A stretch of 64,000 nt of DNA from ZAX-1 sp046533095 (GCA_046533095.1 JAJQRA010000023.1:186001-250000), one strand, 5' to 3'; shown: positions 25,571-33,782, numbered from the stretch's first letter. Notes: generated by a model not told the origin, from the sequence alone. Translations and numbers: made by a program.

Positions 25571-26062
25571 TTACTTCGTATGTAGTACTACACTGCCTTT
25601 TGCTTTTGATGCTTTTACATCAATCACCTTTTGGTTACTGCTGCCTCTCCAATGAAGTTTTGTATCTTTTAAGTCAACGACAAATTCACCGTCAACCACT
25701 ACGTCTACATAATCAAAAACCGCAAGGCCTTTCACTGTTTCCCATTCAAATCCGGTATATAGCCAGATTGTTTTTTGAGGGAACTTTTGTTTTACTTCTT
25801 TTGCAAGTGCCAAAATTGCCGCTCGATTTTTTCCATAAAGGGGGTCGCCACCACTTAAGGTCAGACCTAAAATATGGTCTTTTGAAAGTATTTCAAATAA
25901 TTCTTTTTTTGCTTCTAAGTCAAATGGCAGGCCTGCATTGGCATCCCAAGTAACTTTATTGTGGCACTCCTTGCAACAGTGGGAGCAGCCGGAAACCCAA
26001 AGAACAGCCCGTAGCCCATCACCATTTAGCATATCGTCCTTGGTAATATTATGATACCTCAT
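25571..26062 (-). CDS. nrdG: Anaerobic ribonucleotide reductase activating protein
   Basis: Radical-SAM activase that generates the glycyl radical on NrdD. The cluster-binding cysteines are in WVSGCSHCCKECHN near the N-terminus, a CxxxCxxC pattern, and the SAM-binding strand LTLSGGDPLYGKNR follows. 163 residues is normal. AGGAGTAAGG precedes the ATG. It lies downstream of nrdD, with the four-copy 38-bp repeat between them, so co-transcription with nrdD is likely but would read through the repeat. Confidence 0.95.
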   Translation of the reverse strand: MRYHNITKDDMLNGDGLRAVLWVSGCSHCCKECHNKVTWDANAGLPFDLEAKKELFEILSKDHILGLTLSGGDPLYGKNRAAILALAKEVKQKFPQKTIWLYTGFEWETVKGLAVFDYVDVVVDGEFVVDLKDTKLHWRGSSNQKVIDVKASKAKGSVVLHTK

Positions 26063-26106
26063 CCTTACTCCTACTCAAATTTTAGTTGTACTGCCTTATC
26101 TGCCTC

Positions 26107-26258
26107 GCATCATCAATTTGTGCAAAATACAAATTAGCCGCCTTGCATCATCAATTTGTGCAAAATGCAAATTGGCTGCCTTGCATCATCAATTTGTGCA
26201 AAATACAAATTGACCGCCTCGCATCATCAATTTGTGCAAAATACAAATTGACCAACTT
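26107..26258. repeat. 38-bp tandem repeat, four copies, between nrdD and nrdG
   Basis: GCATCATCAATTTG begins at 26107, 26145, 26183 and 26221, exactly 38 bases apart. Each unit contains AATTTG-TGCAAAATA-CAAATT, a 6-bp hairpin. Copies differ at two to four positions. There is no unique spacer between units, so this is not a CRISPR array. It starts three bases after the nrdD stop codon and fills the spacer to nrdG. Confidence 0.92.
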
Positions 26259-26260
26259 GC

Positions 26261-28381
26261 CTACATTGATTTTCTCTCTGCTATTTCTGCCATTTTGGCA
26301 TCGTTTAGCCTTGTATCCCCTTTTACTCTAGAATAAGACAGGTATCCATTCATGCGATCTATTTTGGTTAGGTTTTTACTTCCACATTTGGGGCATTGAT
26401 CCATTTGCAGTTCCTCATAGCCACAGTCGTCACAATAGGAAAGGGACAGGTTCACCCCTTCGTAAAGCCCCATATCCATCGCGCGGCGCACCAATGTCTT
26501 TAGTGCGTCCGTATTATAGTCTATGGGATATTTTACATATTGTATTTTCCCGCCATTTGACAGTTCCCAAAAGCGATATTCCAAATCCTGTTTTTGAATC
26601 GGGGTTATGTCCTCTGTTACATGGCAGTGGAATCCATTGCTTACATATTCGCGGTCTGATACGTTTTCGATAATACCATATTTTTTACGGAACTGCTGTA
26701 CCTGCAAGCCACATAAATTCTCTGCCGGCGTTGCATAGATGGCATACAGATTGCCGTCTTCCTCTTTAAATTGCACTAATTTCTCGTTGATATATTCTAG
26801 TACGTCAAGCGCAAAATCCCCATCTTCTACCAATGATTTTCCATTGTATAGTTGCTGCAATTCGTTAAATGCAGTAATGCCAAACGATGCGGTCGCTGTT
26901 TTTAGGAGAGGTTTTATTTTATCGCTGAATTTTAAATGTCCGCCATAAAATCCGCCCTCACAGTATGCCAATGGATTTGTTGACGCACGCATTTCACCCA
27001 AGTATGCATACGTCCTTTTATGGAGCTGTCGAATGAGTTGTAAATAAGAATCGAGCACCTCATAGAAATCCTTGCTTTCCTGCCTTGCTTTTGCCAAAAT
27101 CATCGGCAAATGCAAGCTTACGACTCCAATATTAAAGCGTCCGACAAATACCGGGCTATCTGTTTCATCCACTGGATTCATGCCACCTTTTTCATACCAA
27201 GGGGAAAGGAACGCCCTGCAGCCCATTGGACTGATTATTTTCCCATACTGCTTGTACATACTGGCAATATAGCCTTTTCCGGTTAAGCTAAGCCAATCAG
27301 GGTACATGGTTTTTTTGGAACACGCAATGCCTGCCTCAAAAACGTCCTCTAGCTCTTTGCCGGGCCCATGCAGATTTTCGTCATATAAAAATACAATTTT
27401 AGGGAACAGTACCGGCTTTTTACAGCCCTTCTTGCCCTGTCCTTTTCTTCTTACGTCCAGCATACTGATTGTGCCCATCTTTGCAAATCTGCTTGTTCCG
27501 GTTCCGGCTGTTACCGTAATAAATGGATAGTCGCCACGGCTTGAAGCTACGGTATTGAATTTATATTCCCACCCTTGAAAGCCTTGTTCAAATTCTTTTT
27601 GCAGAACACGCAACGCCTCTTTGGCTGCCCGTTCTGCATCTACACCTAAGCGAATATATTGATCAAAATGCCTCTGATAGGATTTTTCTGCATAAGGCTC
27701 TAAAATCAGCTCTACGCTAGGCACTGTAAATCCACCGTATTGCTGGCTTGCCGCACTCAAAACAATATCTCCGATGACATCAAATGCAACCTCTAATGTT
27801 TTCGGTTCATTATACCAAAGGTTTCCCATTTCAAATCCGCCGCTTAACACTGCTTCTACGTTAAACAGGCAACAGTTCATGGTGTCCCTGCGGGCCGACA
27901 TATCATGCACATAGAGGTATCCATCCCTACAAGCTTGAATTTCTTCCGTTGTCATGAAAAATTTTTGATACAGCTCTTTATTTAGCTGGTTGAAAATCAA
28001 GCTTCTTTTGGTAGACACCAACGCACTGTCCGTATTGGAGTTTTCCTTATCCCCAATATACATAATCGACTGGCTTTTTTTATAAACTCCATCTAACATC
28101 TGTACGAAATCCTGCTTGTAGTTTCGGTAGTCGCGGTAGCTCTTTGCCACGATTGGATTCACTTTTTCTAAAGCGCCTTCAACGATATTATGCATCTGCG
28201 CTATTTTTACTTCAAGCAGCCTCATAGATGCGACTTTTTCCTCAACAAACTTGCAGATAAACGAAAGCTCTTCTTCGGTAAAATTTACAAGGGCACGATA
28301 AGCGGATTTGTTCACTGCAACCACAACTTTTTGTACGTTAAAATCCTCTTTTGTCCCATCTTTTTTGATTACTTTAACCAT
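26261..28381 (-). CDS. nrdD: Anaerobic ribonucleoside-triphosphate reductase (class III)
   Basis: Makes dNTPs from NTPs without oxygen, using a glycyl radical installed by NrdG. An N-terminal ATP-cone starts at MVKVIKKDGTKEDFNVQKV; the barrel contains DTMNCCLFNVEAVLSGGFEM, QYGGFTVPSVELILEPYAEK and GTGTSRFAKMGTISMLDVRR. The zinc knuckle near the end is CDDCGYEE ... CPKCGSKN, and the glycyl-radical site is in RMNGYLSYSRV. 706 residues is typical. AGGAGG-like GAGGAGGAC precedes the ATG. An NrdR-like box (28620-28635) lies 240 bases upstream, and a 58-bp triple repeat lies between the box and the gene. Confidence 0.95.
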   Translation of the reverse strand: MVKVIKKDGTKEDFNVQKVVVAVNKSAYRALVNFTEEELSFICKFVEEKVASMRLLEVKIAQMHNIVEGALEKVNPIVAKSYRDYRNYKQDFVQMLDGVYKKSQSIMYIGDKENSNTDSALVSTKRSLIFNQLNKELYQKFFMTTEEIQACRDGYLYVHDMSARRDTMNCCLFNVEAVLSGGFEMGNLWYNEPKTLEVAFDVIGDIVLSAASQQYGGFTVPSVELILEPYAEKSYQRHFDQYIRLGVDAERAAKEALRVLQKEFEQGFQGWEYKFNTVASSRGDYPFITVTAGTGTSRFAKMGTISMLDVRRKGQGKKGCKKPVLFPKIVFLYDENLHGPGKELEDVFEAGIACSKKTMYPDWLSLTGKGYIASMYKQYGKIISPMGCRAFLSPWYEKGGMNPVDETDSPVFVGRFNIGVVSLHLPMILAKARQESKDFYEVLDSYLQLIRQLHKRTYAYLGEMRASTNPLAYCEGGFYGGHLKFSDKIKPLLKTATASFGITAFNELQQLYNGKSLVEDGDFALDVLEYINEKLVQFKEEDGNLYAIYATPAENLCGLQVQQFRKKYGIIENVSDREYVSNGFHCHVTEDITPIQKQDLEYRFWELSNGGKIQYVKYPIDYNTDALKTLVRRAMDMGLYEGVNLSLSYCDDCGYEELQMDQCPKCGSKNLTKIDRMNGYLSYSRVKGDTRLNDAKMAEIAERKSM

Positions 28382-28446
28382 GTAGTCCTCCTCATTTTTT
28401 CACAATTCTTTATTCATGATCAATTTGTGCATAAAAAAGCTATATG

Positions 28447-28620
28447 ACTATATTATTATTCAACACATGATATCGTATATTATTTGTATGAAAGAATCTT
28501 TGCAACTATATTACTACTTAATATATGATATCGTATATTATTTGCATAAAAGAATCCCTGCACCTATGTTACTATTCAATACATGATATCGTATATTATT
28601 TGTGCAATTAGTTCATTTTA
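28447..28620. repeat. 58-bp tandem repeat, three copies, upstream of nrdD
   Basis: GATATCGTATATTATTTG occurs at 28469, 28527 and 28585, exactly 58 bases apart. The units are AT-rich and about 80-85% alike by eye. The array separates the NrdR-like box from the nrdD start and could be leader or promoter DNA. No ORF is visible in it. The 120 bases beyond the box up to the nitroreductase gene show nothing I recognise. Confidence 0.88.
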
Positions 28621-28635
28621 CACTATATCTAGTAT
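28620..28635. promoter_or_regulatory. Candidate NrdR box upstream of nrdD
   Basis: ACACTATATCTAGTAT matches the NrdR consensus ACACWATATATWGTGT at most positions. NrdR represses ribonucleotide-reductase genes when dATP is high. I see one good box; NrdR usually binds two boxes about 31 bases apart, and the second would fall inside the 58-bp repeat, where only weak matches exist. Confidence 0.6.
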
Positions 28636-28757
28636 GTCTGTAAAAAATCATATCACTTTAAAATCACTTCGTCAAGAGGGGATGTGCTAATTTATCTCTG
28701 AAAGGCAACGTCATTTGAATCCATTTAATCTTCCTTTTAACAAGTCATGCCTTCGGT

Positions 28758-29402
28758 TTACTCCAATATGCGGACGGTTTCACTCAATGGGCTTCTGCTG
28801 CTCACAAAATTATTTATCCCGTTCTCCTTATCGACATAGCCAAGGGCGATGCCGATGGTGACTTTTAGGTTATCGGGGATATTTAGTACGCGCCGAAGCA
28901 CATCCGGGTACAACGTGAGTGTTATGGCAGGAATAGAGCCAAGTCCTTTTTCAAGGGCGGCAAGCATCAGTGTCTGCGCATACGCGCCAATGTCGTATAG
29001 CGACCACTCGGACAAAACCTTGTCCATGCAGATATACACAACAGCCGGGGCATTGAACATTGTTTGGTTTAGTACGCCAAACTTATCAACATCATTGCCA
29101 CAGTCCCGAACCATATCAGGATGCAGTTGCTGGCGACGTTTTTGGGCTACATCGCTCCACTCTTTTGGGCGCGGGGTCTCTGGTGCCGCCGTTGCACTTT
29201 CTGCATACTTTTCTTTATATCCTGCCTTGATGAGGGACAGGGCATCGCCGGTTGCAACGAACACTTCCCATGGCTGAGAATTCGCCCAAGACGGCGTTCT
29301 GACCGCTGCTGCCAATATTTCGTTAAGCTTGTCTTTTTCAACAGGTTTCGTCAAAAAAGCCCTAAATGAATGCCGTGCATTGATTGCTTCGATTACGTTC
29401 AT
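28758..29402 (-). CDS. Nitroreductase family protein
   Basis: FMN-dependent NAD(P)H oxidoreductase. N-terminal FMN loop: NARHSFRAFLTKPVEKDKLN, then ARTPSWANSQPWEVFVATG (phosphate-binding and dimer region); C-terminal LEKGLGSIPAITLTLYP and IPDNLKVTIGIALGYVD. 214 residues is normal. GGAGG precedes the start. It sits at the edge of an accessory region with GC-richer codon use (GGCGGCAAGC, CCGCCGTTGC), which suggests acquisition. The physiological substrate is unknown. Confidence 0.87.
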   Translation of the reverse strand: MNVIEAINARHSFRAFLTKPVEKDKLNEILAAAVRTPSWANSQPWEVFVATGDALSLIKAGYKEKYAESATAAPETPRPKEWSDVAQKRRQQLHPDMVRDCGNDVDKFGVLNQTMFNAPAVVYICMDKVLSEWSLYDIGAYAQTLMLAALEKGLGSIPAITLTLYPDVLRRVLNIPDNLKVTIGIALGYVDKENGINNFVSSRSPLSETVRILE

Positions 29403-29456
29403 GAAATTATCCTCCTAAGTTAAGTCAGGCTAAATGCCCTTTTCATTGTTTCGCAC

Positions 29457-30080
29457 TCATTTTAGATTGTTCAGTCTCCACCGTACAATATCTGCAATGA
29501 GTTCATAGTCAATCGGCTTGTCGAGCGGAAACTGTATCGCGCCTTTGGATGTTTTGTAGCCTGCCAAACGCTCCGCAAATACGCCAACAGCTTCGCCACC
29601 CGGATAAATACCGATGTGCCTTTTATTTGCCACAAAATGGATAAGGTTTTCTCCTTGCCAAAAAGTTGGCATACTCCATGCGAATTTCTCCGTAGCTTCA
29701 GGCGCAGTGTCACGGATTGTTTCACGAATTTTCTGCAAAAGTGGCTGAACAGCAGGGCTTTCCGTTGCGATATAATCACCGATTGGGTCGGCGGTCGGCG
29801 TGGCGACGGGCTTTCTCCTCTCCACTAAGGTAACGCTAACGTTGTCGCCCGGCTGCTTGCCAATTTTCGCACGAATATCCTTGCGAACGCCGAGTATATG
29901 ACATGGAGTGCCCATTTTGACAATCTGCCCATCATAAGGCTCCCCATCAAAGGTTGCGTGAATGGGCACTCTCGATTTACCAAATTCAGCCTTCACATCG
30001 AAAGGGATTTCGATATACGCGCCACCGTGGTCAGCTTCAGCAATAATCACCGCGGTAAATTCATAGGTTTTTCGATTCAT
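29457..30080 (-). CDS. DUF1905 plus DUF1801 (YdeI-like) protein
   Basis: Two small domains. The first 90 residues (KTYEFTAVIIAEADHGGAYI ... HATFDGEPYDGQIVKMGTPC) match DUF1905; residues about 110-205 (RETIRDTAPEATEKFAWSMP, FVANKRHIGIYPGGEAVGVF) match DUF1801. Related proteins are linked to stress resistance but the activity is unknown. The start at 30078-30080 has GGAGGGA six bases upstream; the frame is open five codons more. It follows the nitroreductase on the same strand, spacing about 55 bases, and shares its GC-richer composition. Confidence 0.8.
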   Translation of the reverse strand: MNRKTYEFTAVIIAEADHGGAYIEIPFDVKAEFGKSRVPIHATFDGEPYDGQIVKMGTPCHILGVRKDIRAKIGKQPGDNVSVTLVERRKPVATPTADPIGDYIATESPAVQPLLQKIRETIRDTAPEATEKFAWSMPTFWQGENLIHFVANKRHIGIYPGGEAVGVFAERLAGYKTSKGAIQFPLDKPIDYELIADIVRWRLNNLK

Positions 30081-30457
30081 AATCATTCCCTCCAAGCAGC
30101 GACGGCAAGGGTGAGAGGGTCAACGCCGTCGAGGTTAATCGTCTTTCGCTTCGTCAACGAAAAATAAGCACAATGCGCTATTTTGGGCAACGATAATCCA
30201 TTCCAATAGATATCGGTTTCGCTATGGGCACAAGTGGACTATGGTACTGTCAACACATCTGGAAAAATCACTTCCAGTTCGCTATGGGCGCAAGTGGACT
30301 ATGGACAAGGTAAAAGACATGAGAATACCCCCATGCCTTGTTGCGCGTTTGCTTCCCAGATGAGACGGGTCGGATTTTGCTCACCATATCGTTGCAATTG
30401 CGTTTACTATACCATATCGTTAGCATAAATACAACTTTTATGTTCTCTAGACTACAG
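30081..30457. other. Gene-free spacer with a short direct repeat
   Basis: No supported gene. TTCGCTATGGGC(A/G)CAAGTGG occurs at 30218 and 30278, a 60-base period, about 27 bases of near identity. Composition changes here from the GC-richer genes on the left to the AT-richer phage relics on the right. Confidence 0.5.
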
Positions 30458-30901
30458 CTAAAAGTTGAACTTTAATTGTTCAAGCTTTTCCTGATATTTG
30501 TTTTTGACAGTTGCTGTGTGAAGATTTATTTTCCGCTTTGCGTAGCGGTCGGATGGCGAAATGCGGATGTCGTCTAAATCGAAAACAACGATATCTCCAC
30601 CATTCCCCCTCTTTACCCTCATCCTAGATACGTTGCCCTGTTCGGCAAGGTTTGAAATGAGCGACTGCCACTATTCGTAGGAAATGCCGAAGTGTTTCTC
30701 TGATATAAAGTCCACATCCACTTCTCCGCCCTCCTTGCTTGCCCTGTCGAGGTACTTCAATATTTTGTATATGAAGAAGTTTCCGTTTGCCTCAATCTCA
30801 CGTGCGGCAATATTCACGAAATCGGTTTCATCTAATGTCCCACATTTCCGATCTTGTGCAAAATGGATAACCTCCTCAAAAAATGCGGATGCTGTAGGCA
30901 C
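30458..30901 (-). pseudogene. YjcQ-like phage protein interrupted by an in-frame TAG
   Basis: Reading starts near GTG 30899-30901 and runs FFIYKILKYLDRASKEGGEV then DFISEKHFGISYE, a TAG, and straight on in the same frame to WQSLISNLAEQGNVSRMRVK and GGDIVVFDLDDIRISPSDRY, ending at 30458. The two halves together look like one YjcQ-type winged-helix protein found in prophages; the stop replaces one codon in the middle. Upstream of GTG the frame reads naturally (PAGQRASYGTANVLHIGG) to a TGA, so the 5' end is also damaged. I have no evidence for pyrrolysine or a suppressor tRNA, so it is called a pseudogene. Confidence 0.65.
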
Positions 30902-31176
30902 ACCGCCTATATGGAGAACATTCGCTGTGCCATATGATGCCCTCTGCCCCGCAGGATATCAAATATCTGAGATCATCCCTCCCCCTGATAATACATCCGT
31001 TCGTATTTTATGCCAATAAGTAATTAGTTTCTAAGGAGAATCCCCTTTTTTGCAATTCGCCTTATCATATCTCTAAATACTGTCCGATATCTATAAGTGC
31101 GTCCCCATCAAACATCTTGCAAGCAAATGCATCTTCAATGCTAGTAATTTGTGCTTTTTTATCATTTGATCCATCG

Positions 31177-31527
31177 TTAATCCATTCCTTTGATTTCCTT
31201 CAAAAGACTTGGCGTATCATAGTTGTTAAAATTTATCACGACTTTATCATTTTTCAATTTCCATTCTGCGAACGTGTAGAATTCATCCCATCTAGTTTCA
31301 TTTTCGTCAAATCCAAACCCCTTATCCCATTCCCCTTCAAATTCAACGGATTTATTAGCAGGTATTAGCCAACCGGATAAGTCGGATAGTTCCATATCGT
31401 TAATTTCTAGATCGTGCCCCTCCTCGCAATCAGCAAAGAATATTGAACCTTTCTTATCTGCTTCGTCTTGTATTAAACCAACAAATTTTTCAAATTTCTT
31501 GCTTTCTTGCTTTCTTAACCCTTGCAT
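31177..31527 (-). CDS. Acidic immunity-like protein, possibly frameshifted at its end
   Basis: 116 residues, strongly acidic (GSIFFADCEEGHDLEINDME, EFEGEWDKGFGFDENETRWD). The family is not recognised. The ATG overlaps the last 38 bases of the preceding toxin-like gene and has a G-rich site seven bases upstream, a common toxin-immunity layout. After the stop, the adjacent frame continues plausibly (EWINDGSNDKKAQITSIEDA ... CKMFDGDALIDIGQYLEI) to 31065; removing one G near 31188 would join them, and the total span then fits a 153-residue protein. Role as cognate immunity protein is inference from position, charge and overlap. Confidence 0.5.
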   Translation of the reverse strand: MQGLRKQESKKFEKFVGLIQDEADKKGSIFFADCEEGHDLEINDMELSDLSGWLIPANKSVEFEGEWDKGFGFDENETRWDEFYTFAEWKLKNDKVVINFNNYDTPSLLKEIKGMD

Positions 31528-32050
31528 TGCTTGACCCCCCTTTTAACGTGCTAATATATTCGTTACTATGTGTTGTAATAACGACATCATACCCTTTGAT
31601 ATGGAATTTTACTCCTGCTGGCTGACCTTTGAATTCACTATAAACTACTTCATCTGCATTATTTGCAATATCGTTTACGATTCCCCTAAATTTTTCTCTG
31701 GCAAGCATCACACACCATAGGCAGGTATACGTGCCGGTAGGCACACACGCATACCGCTTTGAATTGTATGCCACCATCTTTCTATATCCGTCCTTGACGC
31801 TTCTGCCTATGATTCCGTTGTAGCGCCTACCAAGCCATTTCCTTTGCAAGCTTCGTGACCCCACCCCCATTGCATCGTACTGTTCAGCCTTAGCCCTGAT
31901 ATCATCAAGCCCTGCGTATTTGTTGCGCTTCCTTACGATGCGCTCGCCGATGATCCTGTCAAGTTCCTTCCGCATTACGATTGAAGTAAATTTGTTTCCA
32001 CCTTTGGTGTCGTCTGTTTCCTGATCTGTGTTTGTATTATTTTCCGTCAT
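31490..32050 (-). CDS. Phage scaffold/minor-capsid chimera with a toxin-like C-terminus
   Basis: 186 residues in three parts. Residues 1-62 resemble a phage scaffolding protein (FTSIVMRKELDRIIGERIVR, then NKYAGLDDIRAKAEQYDAM). Residues about 63-120 match the VG15-type minor capsid region also encoded at 32.8-33.1 kb: GIIGRSVKDGYRKMVAYNSK and VPTGTYTCLWC. The last 65 residues (DEVVYSEFKGQPAGVKFHIK, YDVVITTHSNEYISTLKGGS) are unrelated to that copy and end in a basic tail. AGGAG precedes the ATG by nine bases. The overlapping acidic gene downstream suggests a toxin with its immunity protein. Function is inference; it is too short to build a capsid. Confidence 0.55.
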   Translation of the reverse strand: MTENNTNTDQETDDTKGGNKFTSIVMRKELDRIIGERIVRKRNKYAGLDDIRAKAEQYDAMGVGSRSLQRKWLGRRYNGIIGRSVKDGYRKMVAYNSKRYACVPTGTYTCLWCVMLAREKFRGIVNDIANNADEVVYSEFKGQPAGVKFHIKGYDVVITTHSNEYISTLKGGSSNARVKKARKQEI

Positions 32051-32167
32051 GCGTCTTTTCTCCTATGAGTTGTTGTTTATAGTTTCTTTCCAAATAAAAA
32101 AATCGACCAAGAATAGCGTTTAATCTACCCCCCATCGGGTCTTCCTGCGTCCAATCACGCAAGTCCG

Positions 32168-32757
32168 TTATTTATTTGGATTCCGCTCTACCTGTATTTC
32201 CTTTATTATTTTTGCCTTTTCCCCTAGTATTACAAGGTGCGTGTCCCTTCTTTTTATTTTAACATCATTGCCACGGTCTATAAGTTCGTTTATGATCCCC
32301 ATGGCTTCGGATGGCGTTTTTACCCTTTTAATTCCATCGCATAATTATATTCCTTTTCCGCTATCCCATGTGCCTCGCTGTACGCCATTCCGTCCACCAT
32401 TAGCCTGCTTTCGTAATTTTCATGGTGCAACAATGTTATGTCATGTGGCTGTATCCTTCCTTTATTTCCCATTAGCCTTTGCCATGATTGACCTACTTCA
32501 TAATCCGGGTAGAAATAGTCTTTCCTATTGTCCAGTTCGTGCTTCTTTAGAAACAAATGTTTTTTCACAGCATCTATATACTTTTGTGGAAGCCCTGTAT
32601 TTTTGCAATAGCCCCTACATCTCCTGTCATTTTTCGGACGCTTTTATAGTATCGTTTTGCGTGATCGCTTGCTTCCTTGCTTGTCGGATCAAGCGCTCCT
32701 GCTGCAACCGCCTTGCCTCAACTATTTATTTTATCATAGTTTATTGCTCCTGCGCTT
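32168..32757 (-). pseudogene. Decayed toxin-like tail of a phage minor capsid protein
   Basis: Fragments in shifting frames read as one protein: KSAGAINYDKINS, an in-frame TGA, GKAVAAGALDPTSKEASDHA, KRYYKSVRKMTGDVGAIAK, then after a one-base loss in a poly-A run GLPQKYIDAVKKHLFLKKHE and DYFYPDYEVGQSWQRLMGNK up to EKEYNYAMELKG (32320). A neighbouring frame then gives SEAMGIINELIDRGNDVKIK and THLVILGEKAKIIKEIQVER to a stop at 32168, either an immunity-like remnant or the continuation. The segment HDITLLHHENYESRLMVDG with its histidines looks conserved, but I cannot name the domain. Confidence 0.5.
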
Positions 32758-33138
32758 TTATTTTTGTGGTTTTTTCGATTTTTTTTCATTGGCGTCAAGC
32801 GCGACCTTGCTGTCGGTGTTTTCGCCTACGCCCTTCTCCTGCCTATAGAGGTCATAATAATATTCCGGATTGTACCCCTTTACTTCCATGCCGTCCGGCA
32901 CGACCAGGCAGTTGCCGTACGCGTGCGAGCTTTTTCCCTGCCGTGTCCTCCGATGCGTAGACATATCCACGGCTTGCATGCACCAGGGGCATGTATATGC
33001 TCCTGTAGGGACTCGTGCATAGCGTTTTGAATTGTATGCCACCGTTTTCCGGTATCCGCCCTTGACGCTCCTGTCTATAACGCCACTATCGTTGATTCTT
33101 CGCCATGCCATCCATGCCACGCGCGGTTTTCTCGGCAA
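32758..33138 (-). pseudogene. Decayed phage minor capsid (VG15-like) fragment
   Basis: 126 codons with no ribosome site. GVIDRSVKGGYRKTVAYNSK and VPTGAYTCPWC match the middle of the chimera at 31.5-32.05 kb; then, unlike it, the capsid ending continues with HAYGNCLVVPDGMEVKGYNP and EYYYDLYRQEKG, as in phage minor capsid proteins. The frame is lost at an A8 tract (around 32783) and continues in another frame as the tail entry at 32168-32757. The 5' half of a real capsid gene is missing. Confidence 0.55.
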
Positions 33139-33240
33139 CTAGCAGCTTTGATCTATAAGCTCTGGACTGTGCCTATGGGTATATAGCAAATCAAATTAAT
33201 ATTGCGAAGCAATTTTGGCAAGGCGTCCGATATATAAATT

Positions 33241-33378
33241 ATGGCATATCGTGGAGATTTTAGGAAAAGGGCATTGGATTGTATGGGCGAAGGGCGTATG
33301 TATGAAGAATTACATGAATCCTTCAAAATAGATCCGTCCGCCATAGAAGATTTGCAGAAATTGCTCAAAGAAACTTGA
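33241..33378 (+). pseudogene. IS630-type transposase N-terminal fragment
   Basis: 45 codons, MAYRGDFRKRALDCMGEGRM then YEELHESFKIDPSAIEDLQK and a TGA. This is the helix-turn-helix start of IS630-family transposases; the DDE catalytic domain is absent. The last bases overlap the start of the Uma2 fragment, so this is a deletion junction. No terminal inverted repeats are obvious. Confidence 0.6.
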
Positions 33379-33782
33379 TACACCAAAAAATATTAGGATA
33401 CTTATATAATGCAGTTTATAATCATATCCCATCACGTAACGGATCCTGTGAAATACTCCCTTCCACATTTGCCTTTAAACTGAATAAGGACGATAAAACT
33501 ACCGTCAAATCCGATATCTTCGTTCTATGCGACAAAGGCAAACTTAACAACAGGGGCTTCCATGGTGCACCCGCCTGGATTATAGAAATCACATCGCCAA
33601 GCACTTCCGAACACGACTATATCACAAAAGCCGCCTTGTACAAAACAGCAAGCGTGCGTGAATACTGGATTGTAGACCATCAAAACCAACTAATAGCGGT
33701 TGATTTCTTTGGCAGTGGAAGCTTTTTTCCACAGCACGATGACTTTACGAATGCGATAAAGGCGAACATATACGATGACTGA
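33375..33782 (+). pseudogene. Uma2 family (DUF820) nuclease-like protein, truncated
   Basis: PD-(D/E)XK-fold protein of unknown target. DIFVLCDKGKLNNRGFHGAP, AWIIEITSPSTSEHDYITKA and REYWIVDHQNQLIAVDFF carry the Uma2 core and likely catalytic D, E and K. It has about 135 codons against about 190 for a full member: the N-terminal part is missing (opens at TTG within the IS630 fragment, no ribosome site) and the C-terminus ends early at a 50-bp tandem repeat whose first unit is its own last codons. Probably non-functional. Confidence 0.65.

Noticed and set aside
26107..26258. Possible CRISPR array (four regularly spaced repeats)
   Set aside because: The 38-bp units are contiguous and nearly identical throughout; there are no unique spacers and no cas genes nearby.
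32168..33138. TGA as selenocysteine or frameshifts as programmed shifting
   Set aside because: No SECIS-like hairpin or sel genes seen, several independent breaks occur, and the gene is a phage remnant, so decay is simpler.
33153..33386. 77-codon minus-strand ORF
   Set aside because: Antisense of the IS630 fragment; the plus strand reads the recognised transposase helix-turn-helix.
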